From NCBI RefSeq assembly GCF_031348265.1, contig NZ_CP133771.1, positions 6,076,001 to 6,140,000 of the forward strand: DNA of 64,000 nucleotides. Reading direction: 5' to 3'. A program made the position numbers and the translations under genes. Below the pieces are notes generated by a model that did not search any database, was not told the DNA's origin, and was given only the letters and a program-made list of their open reading frames with translations. The stretch's first letter is position 1, and the number at the start of each line of letters is the position of its first letter. This DNA comes from Streptomyces collinus. GTDB lineage: Bacteria; Actinomycetota; Actinomycetes; Streptomycetales; Streptomycetaceae. This document shows positions 16,712-24,667 of the stretch, one piece after another.

Positions 16712-17335
16712 TCAGGGCGCGACGGTAGGGGTGTCCGTGCCGCTGGAGCCGGCGAAGCCCGAGCTGCCGGTGTAGGAGACGGTGATGGGGTGGGTGCCGA
16801 CGCTCAAGGAACTGAGTGGGTGTGCCGGCGGTCCCGTTGACCGACCGCGGGGCTGGTCCGGTCGTGGCGTTGCAGCCGGTCGAGTCCGCCCGGACTGGCT
16901 GTGAACGTTTCCTCCGGCTCGTCGCTCTCGTCAGGTGGTGGGTGCGACGGCCACGCCCACCGGGGCACTGCCGACGAGGACGGTGGCGGTGACGGTGTCG
17001 ATCACCGACACGGTGTCCGAGCCGGCATTGGCGACGTAAGCGTCTGCAGTCTGGCTTGGGGGAGGCGCGACCGTCGATTCCGTCAGCCTGCTTCCGGCAC
17101 CCGCCGCGCTGTCGGAGCGATTGCTGTTGACGTTCTCCGAGCGATTATCGTTGACGTTCGAGACGTCGACAGACGGTCCCGTCCGACCCGGAACCCGTGA
17201 CGTAGTCGACGACACGGCCATCGACGTCGACAGTCCGGCCACGAGGATTACTCCGAGCAGGGTCATTCCGACAACCCTGAGCCACCAGATCACCGTGGCG
17301 GGTGTGGTTCGTCTTGTCCGCAACGGGACCTCCAT
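16712..17335 (-). pseudogene. Deleted YVTN beta-propeller / Ig-like repeat surface protein
   Basis: Two pieces of one gene type lie in order on the minus strand. The 5' piece (17335 to the TGA at 16931) starts with MEVPLRTRRT, then a membrane or signal segment (VIWWLRVVGMTLLGVILVAGL), a polar linker with Asn/Ser repeats, and a single YVTN-type blade (YVANAGSDTVSVIDTVTATV) before it stops. The 3' piece (about 16840 to the TGA at 16712) encodes LSSLSVGTHPITVSYTGSSG followed by FAGSSGTDTPTVAP, the end of a bacterial Ig-like (Big_3-type) domain. Intact relatives have several YVTN blades and Ig or IPT domains between these ends. The middle is missing, so this is a deletion relic. A start at 17377 is also possible for the 5' piece. 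Confidence 0.6.
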
Positions 17336-18725
17336 ATCATTGCCTGCACGCACCCCGGCAACTGGCGGAATCATCACACCAGTCGCACCTGCCGGCTTTA
17401 CGGCTGCATGAGCAAACAGCTCCAGATCTGCCCGCTATGCGTGAGCTCGCCGGATGTTGGCTGTGCCCCTGTGAGGGAACCGTTTTCGACGTGACTTCGG
17501 AAGTCCTCCAAGCCGCCATCGAATAATCAACGCCGCTGTTCGGCAAAAGCATCGCCTGCGTCGCCGTCGGCTGCTCTGCCCGCGCCCCCGGCAGGAGCCT
17601 GAGCCGCCACCGGGTCTGTGGCCTGCACCGTGTTCCGTCCGGACAAGCATCCAGGTCCGCCTGCGCCGATTCTCCGCCTCAGAGCAACCAATCCACCGGA
17701 GCTACCGTTAGCGGGTCACGTCAACGAGGCTTTCCATTAAAGGCTGTCTCATGACGTTGGGTTCTAAAGTCGCCTTCGCTGCCAGCCCCACAGGCGCGCC
17801 AAGTGCAATGGCGGGAATGCGGTGTCATCAATGCTGGTGCGTCAGCCGGTGCTGCAAGCAGCACCGGCTGACGGGATCCATATTCTCCACCAGGGTGCCC
17901 ATCGCGGTATGCCGATGCGATCACCTAGGCTTTCCCGGGAAAGCTACAGGTAGTCGACTGCCGCACCCCCCGGCGAGAAGGGCTGCCCACCGGTTGGATC
18001 CGCCTCCAATAATCCATTTACACCTCGGCAACAACAATGTGAATCAGAGCACCTCACCCGAACGGCCCAGCGCGTTATGTGCGCCCCCCACCATCAGGGA
18101 ACGTGACATCTTTTCGAGCGAAGGTATCGTCGTGAGCCCGACGCGAATCGCCAAATCGCCGATGCGTCAAAGGATTTGAATACCGGTCGACGAACATCGT
18201 TCACAGGTGACGCGAACACGGTATAGGGGGGGATCCCGGTGCCGGCGGGCATGTGAAGGACAGGCCGGGCAGGCCCCTTGGCGCGGGGGCAGGAACGGCC
18301 GAACCACCTCCACCCTCCCGCCGCCGACCGGAGTCCATGCCCGCTCAGCCCGAACCAAACGATCAAAGCGGATGGCGTCCCAGTGACGGTTACTCCGTTC
18401 GGGTGGTTGGTGGTGGGGGCGTCTTGTCACCCGGTTGGCTGTGTGGGTCACTGAGAGTGTGAACCGGCGGGCTGCCCATCCCCGTGCCGGGGGAACGCTT
18501 GGACGGGCAGCTGTGTGCCGGTTTTCTCTTTGCCCACGGGAGAGGCCGGGAGGCTGCAGCGCGCCTGGCCGTGGCCACGGCGGTGCGTCGCCCCTGCTCG
18601 TTCTCCCTGGCCCCTTGCGGCGTTGACCGTGTGAGGTCGTGTACCTGTGACGCTGCCGTCGGCGGGCCGGCCGGCCCGTTGCACCGGTTCCTCGCATGTC
18701 CCCACCAAGAGCGAGGAGTACAGCC
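17336..18725. other. 1.4-kb stretch without a convincing gene
   Basis: No reading frame here shows a recognisable domain, a good ribosome site and Streptomyces codon usage together. The left part (about 17400-18200) looks less GC-rich than its surroundings and carries a 32-bp perfect hairpin at 17841. GGCTGTCTCATGAC near 17742 resembles the ends of some Streptomyces insertion sequences, but no partner end or transposase was found. A possible promoter, TTCACA-N16-TATAGG (18200-18227), points to the IPT gene 500 bases downstream. The right part (18240-18725) is GC-rich and unassigned. Confidence 0.4.
17841..17872. repeat. Perfect 15-bp-arm palindrome
   Basis: GTCAGCCGGTGCTGC (17841-17855) and its exact complement GCAGCACCGGCTGAC (17858-17872) are separated by AA. 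There is no T-tract and no gene ends nearby, so it may be a transcription stop for a lost gene, a protein site or a mobile-element remnant. Confidence 0.7.
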
Positions 18726-19351
18726 ATGCCCATCTCTCCCCATCAGGGTTCCACCGGCGGTGGCACGCTGGTGACCATCACGGGCACGAACCTGTCCAAC
18801 ACCAGCGCGGTGAAGTTCGGCAGCAAGCCGGCCACGAGCGTCACCCAGGTCTCACCCACCCAGGTCTCACCCACCCAGGTCTCACCCACCCAGGTCACCG
18901 CCGTCTCCCCGTCCGGGTGGAACCGGCCTGTCCACCGCGACGAGCGTGGACTTCGGCGGCGTGACCGCCACTCCGACAGTCACCTCCGACAGCTCCCTCA
19001 GCGTCACGGTGCCCGCCGGAGCCGCCGCAGGCCCCGTCTCGGTGAGCGTGACCACCGCGGGCGGCACCACCAACGGCCTGTCCTACACGTACATCGAGAA
19101 CCCGACGATCACCACGGCCGGCCCGGCCTCCGGCGGCACCGCGGTGACCATCACCGGAACCAACCTCGGCACCACCGACTCGGTCACCTTCGACGGCACC
19201 CCGGCACCCGTTCTCGGTGATCAACACCACCACGCTGTCGGCGGCCACGCCGCCCGGCACCGCCGGAGCAGACGACGTGGTCGTCACCAACCCCACCGGA
19301 TCCGCCACGGCGGTCGGCGCCTTCCCCTACGTCGCCGGCCCCGGCACCTGA
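18726..19351 (+). pseudogene. Twice-frameshifted IPT/TIG domain protein
   Basis: The ATG at 18726 has GAGGAG about 9 bases upstream. Frame 1 gives MPISPHQGSTGGGTLVTITG and the rest of an IPT/TIG domain up to about 18912. The reading then continues as IPT sequence only in the next frame (GGTGLSTATSVDFGGVTATP ... SGGTAVTITGTNLGTTDSVTFDG, to about 19208) and then in the third frame (VINTTTLSAATPPGTAGADD ... AFPYVAGPGT, stop 19349-19351). Both shifts can be explained by one extra base in a short G or C run (GGG near 18913, CCC near 19208). Without them the gene would encode a two- to three-domain protein of about 208 residues with no signal peptide. Sequencing error cannot be excluded. Confidence 0.75.
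18843..18897 (+). repeat. 15-bp in-frame tandem repeat
   Basis: Three exact copies of ACCCAGGTCTCACCC (18843-18887) plus a partial fourth encode Thr-Gln-Val-Ser-Pro repeats inside the first IPT domain. Normal IPT domains have this segment once, so it is a recent slippage expansion. Confidence 0.9.
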
Positions 19352-19389
19352 CCCACCCCTCTGCCTCCGTGGCAGGGAGGCGGTGAACC

Positions 19390-19426
19390 CCCGTCCGGGC
19401 GGAAGTCCCCCCCCCGCCCGGACGGG
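19390..19426 (+). terminator. Terminator after the broken IPT gene
   Basis: Perfect 13-bp arms CCCGTCCGGGCGG (19390-19402) and CCGCCCGGACGGG (19414-19426) with an 11-nt loop, part of which is a run of nine C residues. Confidence 0.8.
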
Positions 19427-19503
19427 TCTCACCCTGGCCACGCCACGATCCGGCCCTCATGTGTGATCAATCCGCGATCTGCCTTGTCTGAAGGAGTACA
19501 ACC

Positions 19504-19773
19504 ATGGCTGCCCCTGTGGTCTCTTCGGGCAGTCCCAACCAGGGGTCCGTCTCGGGCAGCACCACCGTCACCGTGACCGGGACCGGGTTCACCGGCGCGA
19601 CAGCCGTCCGCTTCGGGACCAAAACCGCGACACCGTTCACCGTCGACAGCAGCACCCAGATCACCGCGGTCAGCCCCGCCCATGCGGCCGGTGCCGCCGC
19701 GGTCACCGTGACCACCCCCGCCGGCACCAGCAACGGCCTGTCCTGCACGCGGACCGACGCCCCGGCCATCTGA
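19504..19773 (+). CDS. Single-domain IPT/TIG protein
   Basis: 89 residues from ATG 19504, with GAAGGAG 7 bases upstream. The whole protein is one IPT/TIG immunoglobulin-like domain: SPNQGSVSGSTTVTVTGTGF, then ATAVRFGTKTATPF and ITAVSPAHAAGAAAVTVTTP, ending LSCTRTDAPAI. There is no signal peptide or membrane segment. It shares the leader pattern GGAGTACA-N-CCATG with the broken IPT gene before it, so the two look like tandem paralogues. It may itself be shortened, since relatives usually have more domains. IPT domains bind sugars or partner proteins; no specific role can be given. Confidence 0.65.
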   Translation: MAAPVVSSGSPNQGSVSGSTTVTVTGTGFTGATAVRFGTKTATPFTVDSSTQITAVSPAHAAGAAAVTVTTPAGTSNGLSCTRTDAPAI

Positions 19774-19886
19774 CCCGGCGCGCGGTGCACCTGCGATGAG
19801 CCCCTGCTGTGCGGCGTCCATGAGCGTCCAGGCCCTGCCTGCCTGCGGAGGCCACGACGACCAGCCACCACCCAGGGAGATATCCG

Positions 19887-21080
19887 ATGCCCCTGTTTCA
19901 CGCCACCGTCATCCACCCCGACCGGTCCATCACCTACCGCGGCACCGTCGACCAGCATCACCTCGGGGACGTCCGCGCGGTTGCCGCGCTGCCCTCCACC
20001 CCGCGCCATGTCATCGAGCATCCGCGTCACCCGGGCTCGGTGTTCGTCCTGCGCGAGGACGGAGACCTCGAGTGGTACCAGCCCGTCCGCACAGCCCCAG
20101 CCCCGTCCGGGGCCAGGCACCGTGAAAAGCCCGCACTTCGCATGGAGCCCGGAAGAACGGCGACGGCCACCGTGGCCACTCGGGACCAGGGCGCCCTGTG
20201 GATCGGCCACGCGATCAGATGCGGCGACGGAGTGATCGGCGGCCCGATGGACACTCCCGGTAACCCACCCCGCGTGGTCCACCACACCACCGAGTCACCG
20301 GCCGGCGGAAAGTACCTGGAGGCCGTCGCCTCCTACCTGATCAAGGTGTCCGCCGAACCGCATCTGATCTACTGCCCGGTCACCGACCGCGTCGGGCAGT
20401 TCGGCCCCCTGCACCACTCAGCGCGCGCCCTGCGCAACGACGGCTCCCGCCGGACCAACCGGGAGGGCCGGGTCTGCATACAGATCGAGGTCCTCGGCCG
20501 CGCCGCCACACCGTGGACCGCGGGATGGGATCCCCGGGACAGACCCGGCTGGCAACGGATCCTCACCGCCCTCCGCTCCTGGGACGTACCCGGCCTGTGG
20601 CCAGCCGGCCCACCCGTGACCTACCCGGGCGGCTCCGCAACCCGCTCACGTTCCGTTTGGCAGTCCGAGGGCGGCCACTTCGGCCACTGCCATGTCCCGG
20701 GCAACGACCACGGTGATCCCGGAGCGATCGACACCGCCACAGTGCTGTCCGCCAGGGTCCGGCCCAGCCCCGGTGGCCCGTCCCGGCAGGTCAGTCTCGC
20801 CCACGTCGTCGCGGCCGCCAGGAAAGACCCTCCCGGTCCCGACGGCCACCGCACCCACCCAGCCGAGGTCCAGACAGTGGAGAACGCTCTCGTCATCGAA
20901 GGCCTCCTCGAACCCCGCTACGCCGACGGCTCGTTCGGAACCAAGAGCATCGAGGCCTACGCCGCCTGGCAGCGCAGCGAAGCCGGCGGCTCCTACCGGG
21001 GCGGAGACGCCGACGGAACACCGGGCCTCGACTCCCTGACCCGGCTCGGCAGACGGCACGGCTTCACCGTCATCCCGTAA
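19887..21080 (+). CDS. Peptidoglycan amidase-like protein with C-terminal binding domain
   Basis: 397 residues from ATG 19887, with AGGGAG upstream. Residues 1-70 form an unassigned domain (MPLFHATVIHPDRSITYRGT). Residues of about 100-290 resemble Amidase_2/PGRP N-acetylmuramoyl-L-alanine amidases: RVVHHTTES has the first zinc-ligand His position, and FGHCHVPGNDHGDPGAID matches the conserved region around the second ligand in phage and bacterial amidases. Residues of about 305-395 look like a peptidoglycan-binding helical domain (VQTVENALVIEGLLEPRYADGSFGTKSIEAYAAWQ). There is no signal peptide, so it would need lysis, a phage-type route or another exporter to reach the wall. It follows two signal-less IPT genes with the same orientation. 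Confidence 0.65.
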   Translation: MPLFHATVIHPDRSITYRGTVDQHHLGDVRAVAALPSTPRHVIEHPRHPGSVFVLREDGDLEWYQPVRTAPAPSGARHREKPALRMEPGRTATATVATRDQGALWIGHAIRCGDGVIGGPMDTPGNPPRVVHHTTESPAGGKYLEAVASYLIKVSAEPHLIYCPVTDRVGQFGPLHHSARALRNDGSRRTNREGRVCIQIEVLGRAATPWTAGWDPRDRPGWQRILTALRSWDVPGLWPAGPPVTYPGGSATRSRSVWQSEGGHFGHCHVPGNDHGDPGAIDTATVLSARVRPSPGGPSRQVSLAHVVAAARKDPPGPDGHRTHPAEVQTVENALVIEGLLEPRYADGSFGTKSIEAYAAWQRSEAGGSYRGGDADGTPGLDSLTRLGRRHGFTVIP

Positions 21081-21180
21081 CCGGCCCCCGGCCGGCCGCG
21101 AAGACCGACCACGCCTCCCCCCTGTCCGCCCCCGAACCCGGTCATGCTTCGGCCGACCGCTTCAGGCTCCCGGACACTCG

Positions 21181-21211
21181 GCGGAGTACGGCGGCGGCCA
21201 CCGTACTCCGC
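21181..21211. terminator. Bidirectional terminator between the amidase and aldo/keto reductase genes
   Basis: Perfect 11-bp arms GCGGAGTACGG (21181-21191) and CCGTACTCCGC (21201-21211) with a 9-nt loop between convergent genes. Confidence 0.75.
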
Positions 21212-21370
21212 TGTCGGGTGCGAGGCTCGCTCGTTCGAGGCATCAGGGCATCATCTCGCCGCCCCGACAGAGCCTCCGCTACGAGAAGACCGCCCATCAT
21301 CTGCCTGGCCGGACTCCACATCACGCGCATCCTCCCCTGGTCCGCCCGGTCATCCACAAAACGAAACTGC

Positions 21371-22270
21371 CTACGCGCGAGCCGGCTCGGCGGACTCGTC
21401 CAGGCGTACCCGCTCCTCCTCGGTGAGCAGCAGGTCCGCCGCGGCCGCCGAGTCCAGAATCGTCCGCGGCCGGCTCGCTCCCGGGATCGGGATGACCGCC
21501 GGGGACCGGGCCAGCAGCCAGGCCAGCCCGACCTGCTGGGGACTGGCACCGCGCTCCGCCGCCACCGCGTGGAAGGCGGCGAAGCGCTGTTCCCCTTCCG
21601 TGCGCGACGGCCCGTCCAGGGAGCTGCGGGCCAACCCGCCCAGCGGGCTCCACGGCAGGAACGCCAGCCCCAGTTCCTCGCACAGCCGCAGCTCCGGCTC
21701 ACTGTCCCGGACAGCCGGGGAGTACCGGTTCTGCACCGACACCAGCCGGTCGCCGAGGATCTCGTGCGCCCGGCGGATCTGATCCGCGTCCGTGTTGGAC
21801 AGACCGGCCAGCCGGATCGTGCCCGCGTCGAGCAGCTCTCGCAGCGCGCCGACCGACTCCTCGAAGGGCACGGCGGGGTCGGGCTTGTGCAGCTGGTAAA
21901 GGCCGATCGCCTCCACGCCCAGCCGCTTGCGCGACGCCTCGGCGGCGGACTTGAGGTGCCGGGGGTGGCCGTTCACCGTCCAGTCGCCGCCCGCCGGGCG
22001 GCCGCGGCCGCCCTTCGTCGCCACCAGGACGGAGGAGGTGTCACCGCCGTAGGAGGCCAGAGCGCGTGCCACCAGACGTTCGTTGTGCCCGGGCTCCGCG
22101 CCCGGCAGGTGGTACGAGTCGGCCGTGTCCAGGAGGGTCACGCCCGCGTCGAGTGCGGCGTGCACGGTGGCCACGGCACGCTCCCCGTCCGGCCGTCCCT
22201 CGATGGACAGCGGCATCGCGCCCAGCCCGACCGCGCTCACCCGCAGCCCGCCAAGAGTCCTGTAACGCAC
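21371..22270 (-). CDS. Aldo/keto reductase
   Basis: 299 residues from GTG 22270, two bases past the preceding gene's stop. It is a (beta/alpha)8 NADPH-dependent reductase of aldehydes or ketones. The catalytic tetrad is visible: Asp and Tyr in LLDTADSYHLPG, Lys in VLVATKGG and His in GLYQLHKPDP. The C-terminal region SPAVIPIPGASRPRTILDSA is the NADP-phosphate binding part. It is the second gene of a two-gene unit with the epimerase. The real substrate is unknown. Confidence 0.9.
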   Translation of the reverse strand: MRYRTLGGLRVSAVGLGAMPLSIEGRPDGERAVATVHAALDAGVTLLDTADSYHLPGAEPGHNERLVARALASYGGDTSSVLVATKGGRGRPAGGDWTVNGHPRHLKSAAEASRKRLGVEAIGLYQLHKPDPAVPFEESVGALRELLDAGTIRLAGLSNTDADQIRRAHEILGDRLVSVQNRYSPAVRDSEPELRLCEELGLAFLPWSPLGGLARSSLDGPSRTEGEQRFAAFHAVAAERGASPQQVGLAWLLARSPAVIPIPGASRPRTILDSAAAADLLLTEEERVRLDESAEPARA

Positions 22271-22271
22271 G

Positions 22272-23189
22272 TCAGTCGCCCTTCCCGAGCGTCTCCGCGA
22301 CGGCACGCGGCAGCCACTGCCGGGCCTCGCTGAAGGTGAACCCCAGCCGGGCGGCCCGGGCGTTGTCCATGCCGTAGAAGCGGCGGAAGGAGAACGGCGA
22401 GACCTCACCGACCTCCACGGGCCGGAACTCGGCCCGGCCGCCCGGGACATGAGCGGCCACCGCCGCACACAGCTCCTCGGTGCTCAGCGCCCCGGAGGAG
22501 GCGGCGTTCACCGGCCCGGTGAAGTCCTCACCCGCCGCCCAGGCCAGGAAGCGGGCGATCTCCTCGACGTGGACGTACGTGGCCGGCCGGTTCGCCGTCG
22601 GCACGGCGATCGGCTCGCCGGTGCGTATCCGCTCGGCATAGTGGGCCAGCCGGCCCGTGAAGTCGTCGTCCCCGCCCAGCACATGGGCCACCCGCACCAC
22701 CGTGGACGCGAACCCGGGTCCGGCCGCGAGGACCGCCTCGGCCTGCCGCTTGCCCTCCCCGTACTGGGCCTGAAGGAACGCGGGATCGTCCCAGGGCAGT
22801 CCGGCGTCGACGGGGACGGTGGACGGGTCGACGGCCTCTTCCCGCACCAAAACCTCGGAGTCCTCGTACTCGTACACCTCGACCGTGGAGGTCATCACAT
22901 AGCGCCGGGTGCGTCCGGTGAAGACACGGCGGGCGATCGCGGCCTGGCGCGGGGTGTAGCAGACCTGGTCGACGACAACGTCGAATTCCCGCGAGCCGAG
23001 CGCGCCGGTCAGCGACCTTTCGTCGTCCCGGTCGGCGCGCAGGTGCTCCACCCCGGCGGGCGGCGGGGAGGACCCGCGGTTCAGCACGGTGACGCGGTGG
23101 CCTTCGGCGAGGAGCCGTGTGATGAGACGCTTTCCGACGTATCGGTTGCCGCCGATGACCAGTACTTCCAGGGCCTTTTCCATGGCCAT
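22272..23189 (-). CDS. NAD-dependent epimerase/dehydratase
   Basis: 305 residues from ATG 23189, with GGGAG upstream; ATG 23183 is also possible. This is an extended short-chain dehydrogenase: EVLVIGGNRYVGKRLITRLL is the Rossmann nucleotide site, TSTVEVYEY is the serine strand and YGEGK supplies the YxxxK catalytic pair. It acts on a nucleotide sugar or related ketone. The next gene, the aldo/keto reductase, is 1 base away and clearly co-transcribed. An AsnC-type regulator is divergent only 39 bases off and may control the pair. Confidence 0.88.
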   Translation of the reverse strand: MAMEKALEVLVIGGNRYVGKRLITRLLAEGHRVTVLNRGSSPPPAGVEHLRADRDDERSLTGALGSREFDVVVDQVCYTPRQAAIARRVFTGRTRRYVMTSTVEVYEYEDSEVLVREEAVDPSTVPVDAGLPWDDPAFLQAQYGEGKRQAEAVLAAGPGFASTVVRVAHVLGGDDDFTGRLAHYAERIRTGEPIAVPTANRPATYVHVEEIARFLAWAAGEDFTGPVNAASSGALSTEELCAAVAAHVPGGRAEFRPVEVGEVSPFSFRRFYGMDNARAARLGFTFSEARQWLPRAVAETLGKGD

Positions 23190-23228
23190 AATTCTCCCGG
23201 CGTACATCCACGCTCTGAAGGGGGAACC

Positions 23229-23738
23229 ATGGGAGTTCAGGCCGCCGCACCGAAAGAACCACGGCATCTGCGGACCGCCGCCGACGAAACATCGGTGGCC
23301 TTCGACGCGCTGGACCGGCAGATCCTCCAGCTGCTCCAGATCGACGGCCGGATCAAGCTCAGCGAGCTGGGCCGCCGGGTCCGGCTCAGCCCCGCGGCCG
23401 TCACCGAGCGGGTGCGACGGCTGGAGGCCGCGGGCGTGATCAGCGGCTACGGCGCCCACGTAGCGCCGGCCCGGCTCGGCTACGGCATCCAGGCGTTCAT
23501 CCGGGTCAATCCGCACGGCGGCTACACCCTCAAGCACCCCAGGACCCTGGAGCTGATCGAGCGCCCCGAGATCACCGAGGTGCACCACGTGGTGGGGGAG
23601 GACTGCTGGATCCTCAAGGTCGCCGTCCGGGACACCGTCCAATTGGAGGACGTCCTGGAGGCGGTCTCCGCGCTGGGCCGCACCACCACGTCGATCGTGC
23701 TGACCTCCCCGGTGGAGCGGAAACCACTGTTGCCTTGA
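23229..23738 (+). CDS. Lrp/AsnC-family regulator
   Basis: 169 residues from ATG 23229, with GAAGGGGGAA just upstream. An N-terminal extension of about 25 residues precedes the helix-turn-helix (LDRQILQLLQIDGRIKLSELGRRVRLSPAAVTERVRRLEAAGVI). The C-terminal RAM ligand-binding domain follows (FIRVNPHGGYTLKHP ... VGEDCWILKVAVRDTVQLEDVL). It would sense an amino acid or related effector. Because the start region is shared with the divergent epimerase operon, autoregulation together with repression or activation of that operon is likely. Confidence 0.9.
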   Translation: MGVQAAAPKEPRHLRTAADETSVAFDALDRQILQLLQIDGRIKLSELGRRVRLSPAAVTERVRRLEAAGVISGYGAHVAPARLGYGIQAFIRVNPHGGYTLKHPRTLELIERPEITEVHHVVGEDCWILKVAVRDTVQLEDVLEAVSALGRTTTSIVLTSPVERKPLLP

Positions 23739-23760
23739 CGCCGGGGTCAAGGCTTACGTT
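23730..23760 (+). promoter_or_regulatory. MerR-type promoter with dyad in a 19-bp spacer
   Basis: TTGCCT (23730-23735) and TACGTT (23755-23760) are 19 bases apart, the long spacing used by MerR activators. The spacer holds a perfect dyad CCTTGAC-N6-GTCAAGG (23733-23752). The predicted start site, about 23767, is next to the merR ATG at 23768. Confidence 0.75.
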
Positions 23761-23767
23761 CGAGCGC

Positions 23768-24196
23768 ATGCGAATCGGCGAGCTGGCCGCACGGGCCGGG
23801 ACCACGACGCGGACGCTGCGGTACTACGAGTCGCGGGGGCTGTTGCCCGCGCGGCGCACGGGCAACGGGTACCGGAGCTACGACGAGAGCGACCTGCGCC
23901 TGCTGCGGCAGATCAGGACGCTTCAGGACTTCGGGTTCGACCTGGAGGAGACGCGGCCGTTCGTCGAGTGTCTGAGGGCCGGGCACCCCGAGGGCGACTC
24001 GTGCCCGGCGTCGCTCGCGGTCTACCGGCGCAAGCTGGACGAACTCGACGCGCTCATCGGCCAGCTGACCGGCGTGCGGGACACCGTGGCCCGGCAGCTG
24101 GAGCGGGCCGAGCTGGCGCGGGCCGAGCTGGCTGCCGAGGCGGAGGTTCCGGGCGGTCCGGAGCCCGCATGCGAGCTGGGAGGAAACCCATGGTGA
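23768..24196 (+). CDS. MerR-family regulator of the thioredoxin operon
   Basis: 142 residues from ATG 23768. No ribosome site precedes it and the predicted transcript starts at the ATG, so it is probably leaderless. MRIGELAARAGTTTRTLRYYESRGLLPARRTGNGYRSYDESDLRLLRQI is the classic MerR winged-helix domain. The dimer helix (about residues 80-120) follows a loop with two cysteines (ECLRAGHPEGDSCPAS), which could sense thiol oxidation or bind metal. Its stop overlaps the thioredoxin start. The dyad in its own promoter suggests autoregulated control of the thioredoxin pair. Confidence 0.88.
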   Translation: MRIGELAARAGTTTRTLRYYESRGLLPARRTGNGYRSYDESDLRLLRQIRTLQDFGFDLEETRPFVECLRAGHPEGDSCPASLAVYRRKLDELDALIGQLTGVRDTVARQLERAELARAELAAEAEVPGGPEPACELGGNPW

Positions 24197-24525
24197 CCGG
24201 AGTGGCGGGAGTGACCGACGTGACGGACGCGGACTTCGAGGCGGAGGTGCTCGGTGCGCAGCTCCCGGTACTGGTGGAGTTCACCGCCGGCTGGTGCCCT
24301 CCCTGCAGGCAGATGGCCCCGGTACTCAAGGCCCTCGCCGCCGAGGAGGGCGACCGGCTGAAGGTGGTGCAGCTCGACGTCGACTCCAACCCGGCGACGA
24401 CCAACGCCTACAAGGTGCTGTCCATGCCGACGTTCCTGGTGTTCCGCGGTGGCGAGCCCGTGAAGGCGATGGTGGGAGCGCGGGCCAAGCGGAAGCTGCT
24501 GGAGGAACTCGCCGACGTGATCTAG
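24190..24525 (+). CDS. Thioredoxin with WCPPC active site
   Basis: 111 residues, ATG at 24190 inside the merR end with GGAGGAAACCC upstream. It has the full thioredoxin fold: VLVEFTAGWCPPCRQMAPVL with the redox pair Cys36/Cys39, and the cis-proline in VLSMPTFLVFRGGEP. The active site is WCPPC rather than the usual WCGPC. Pro at this place normally shifts the redox potential, so its partners may differ from those of the housekeeping thioredoxin. It is co-translated with the MerR regulator and followed by a strong terminator. Confidence 0.93.
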   Translation: MVTGVAGVTDVTDADFEAEVLGAQLPVLVEFTAGWCPPCRQMAPVLKALAAEEGDRLKVVQLDVDSNPATTNAYKVLSMPTFLVFRGGEPVKAMVGARAKRKLLEELADVI

Positions 24526-24543
24526 GCGACCCGCCCGGACAAC

Positions 24544-24581
24544 AGGAAATCCCCCGAGCAATTGCGCTCGGGGGATTTCCT
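24544..24581 (+). terminator. Rho-independent terminator after the thioredoxin gene
   Basis: Perfect 16-bp arms AGGAAATCCCCCGAGC (24544-24559) and GCTCGGGGGATTTCCT (24566-24581), 6-nt loop, followed by a T-rich stretch (TTGCGTATATTTGTTTG). It is the most classical terminator in the window. Confidence 0.92.
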
Positions 24582-24667
24582 TGCGTATATTTGTTTGTTC
24601 GTGACTTCAAGTCGATTGAAGCCGCGGTGAAGTTCAGTGAGCACAGTATATCCGGGCGGGAGCGGAA

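Noticed and set aside
17737..17760. GGCTGTCTCATGAC resembles an insertion-sequence end.
   Set aside because: No inverted partner, target duplication or transposase fragment was found.
17751..18179. A 142-codon frame in the unassigned stretch.
   Set aside because: Unusual composition, no ribosome site, no domain, and it runs through the perfect palindrome.
18843..18897. Short direct repeats considered as a CRISPR array.
   Set aside because: The units are contiguous 15-mers coding a pentapeptide, without spacers or cas genes.
21142..21360. Minus-strand frame ending RRVSGSLKRSAEA downstream of the aldo/keto reductase.
   Set aside because: It crosses the bidirectional terminator hairpin, has no start with a ribosome site and no recognisable domain.
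24582..24667. Possible rifamycin-associated element upstream of helD.
   Set aside because: No sequence resembling the element as I know it was visible, only a short CTTCAA/TTGAAG repeat.
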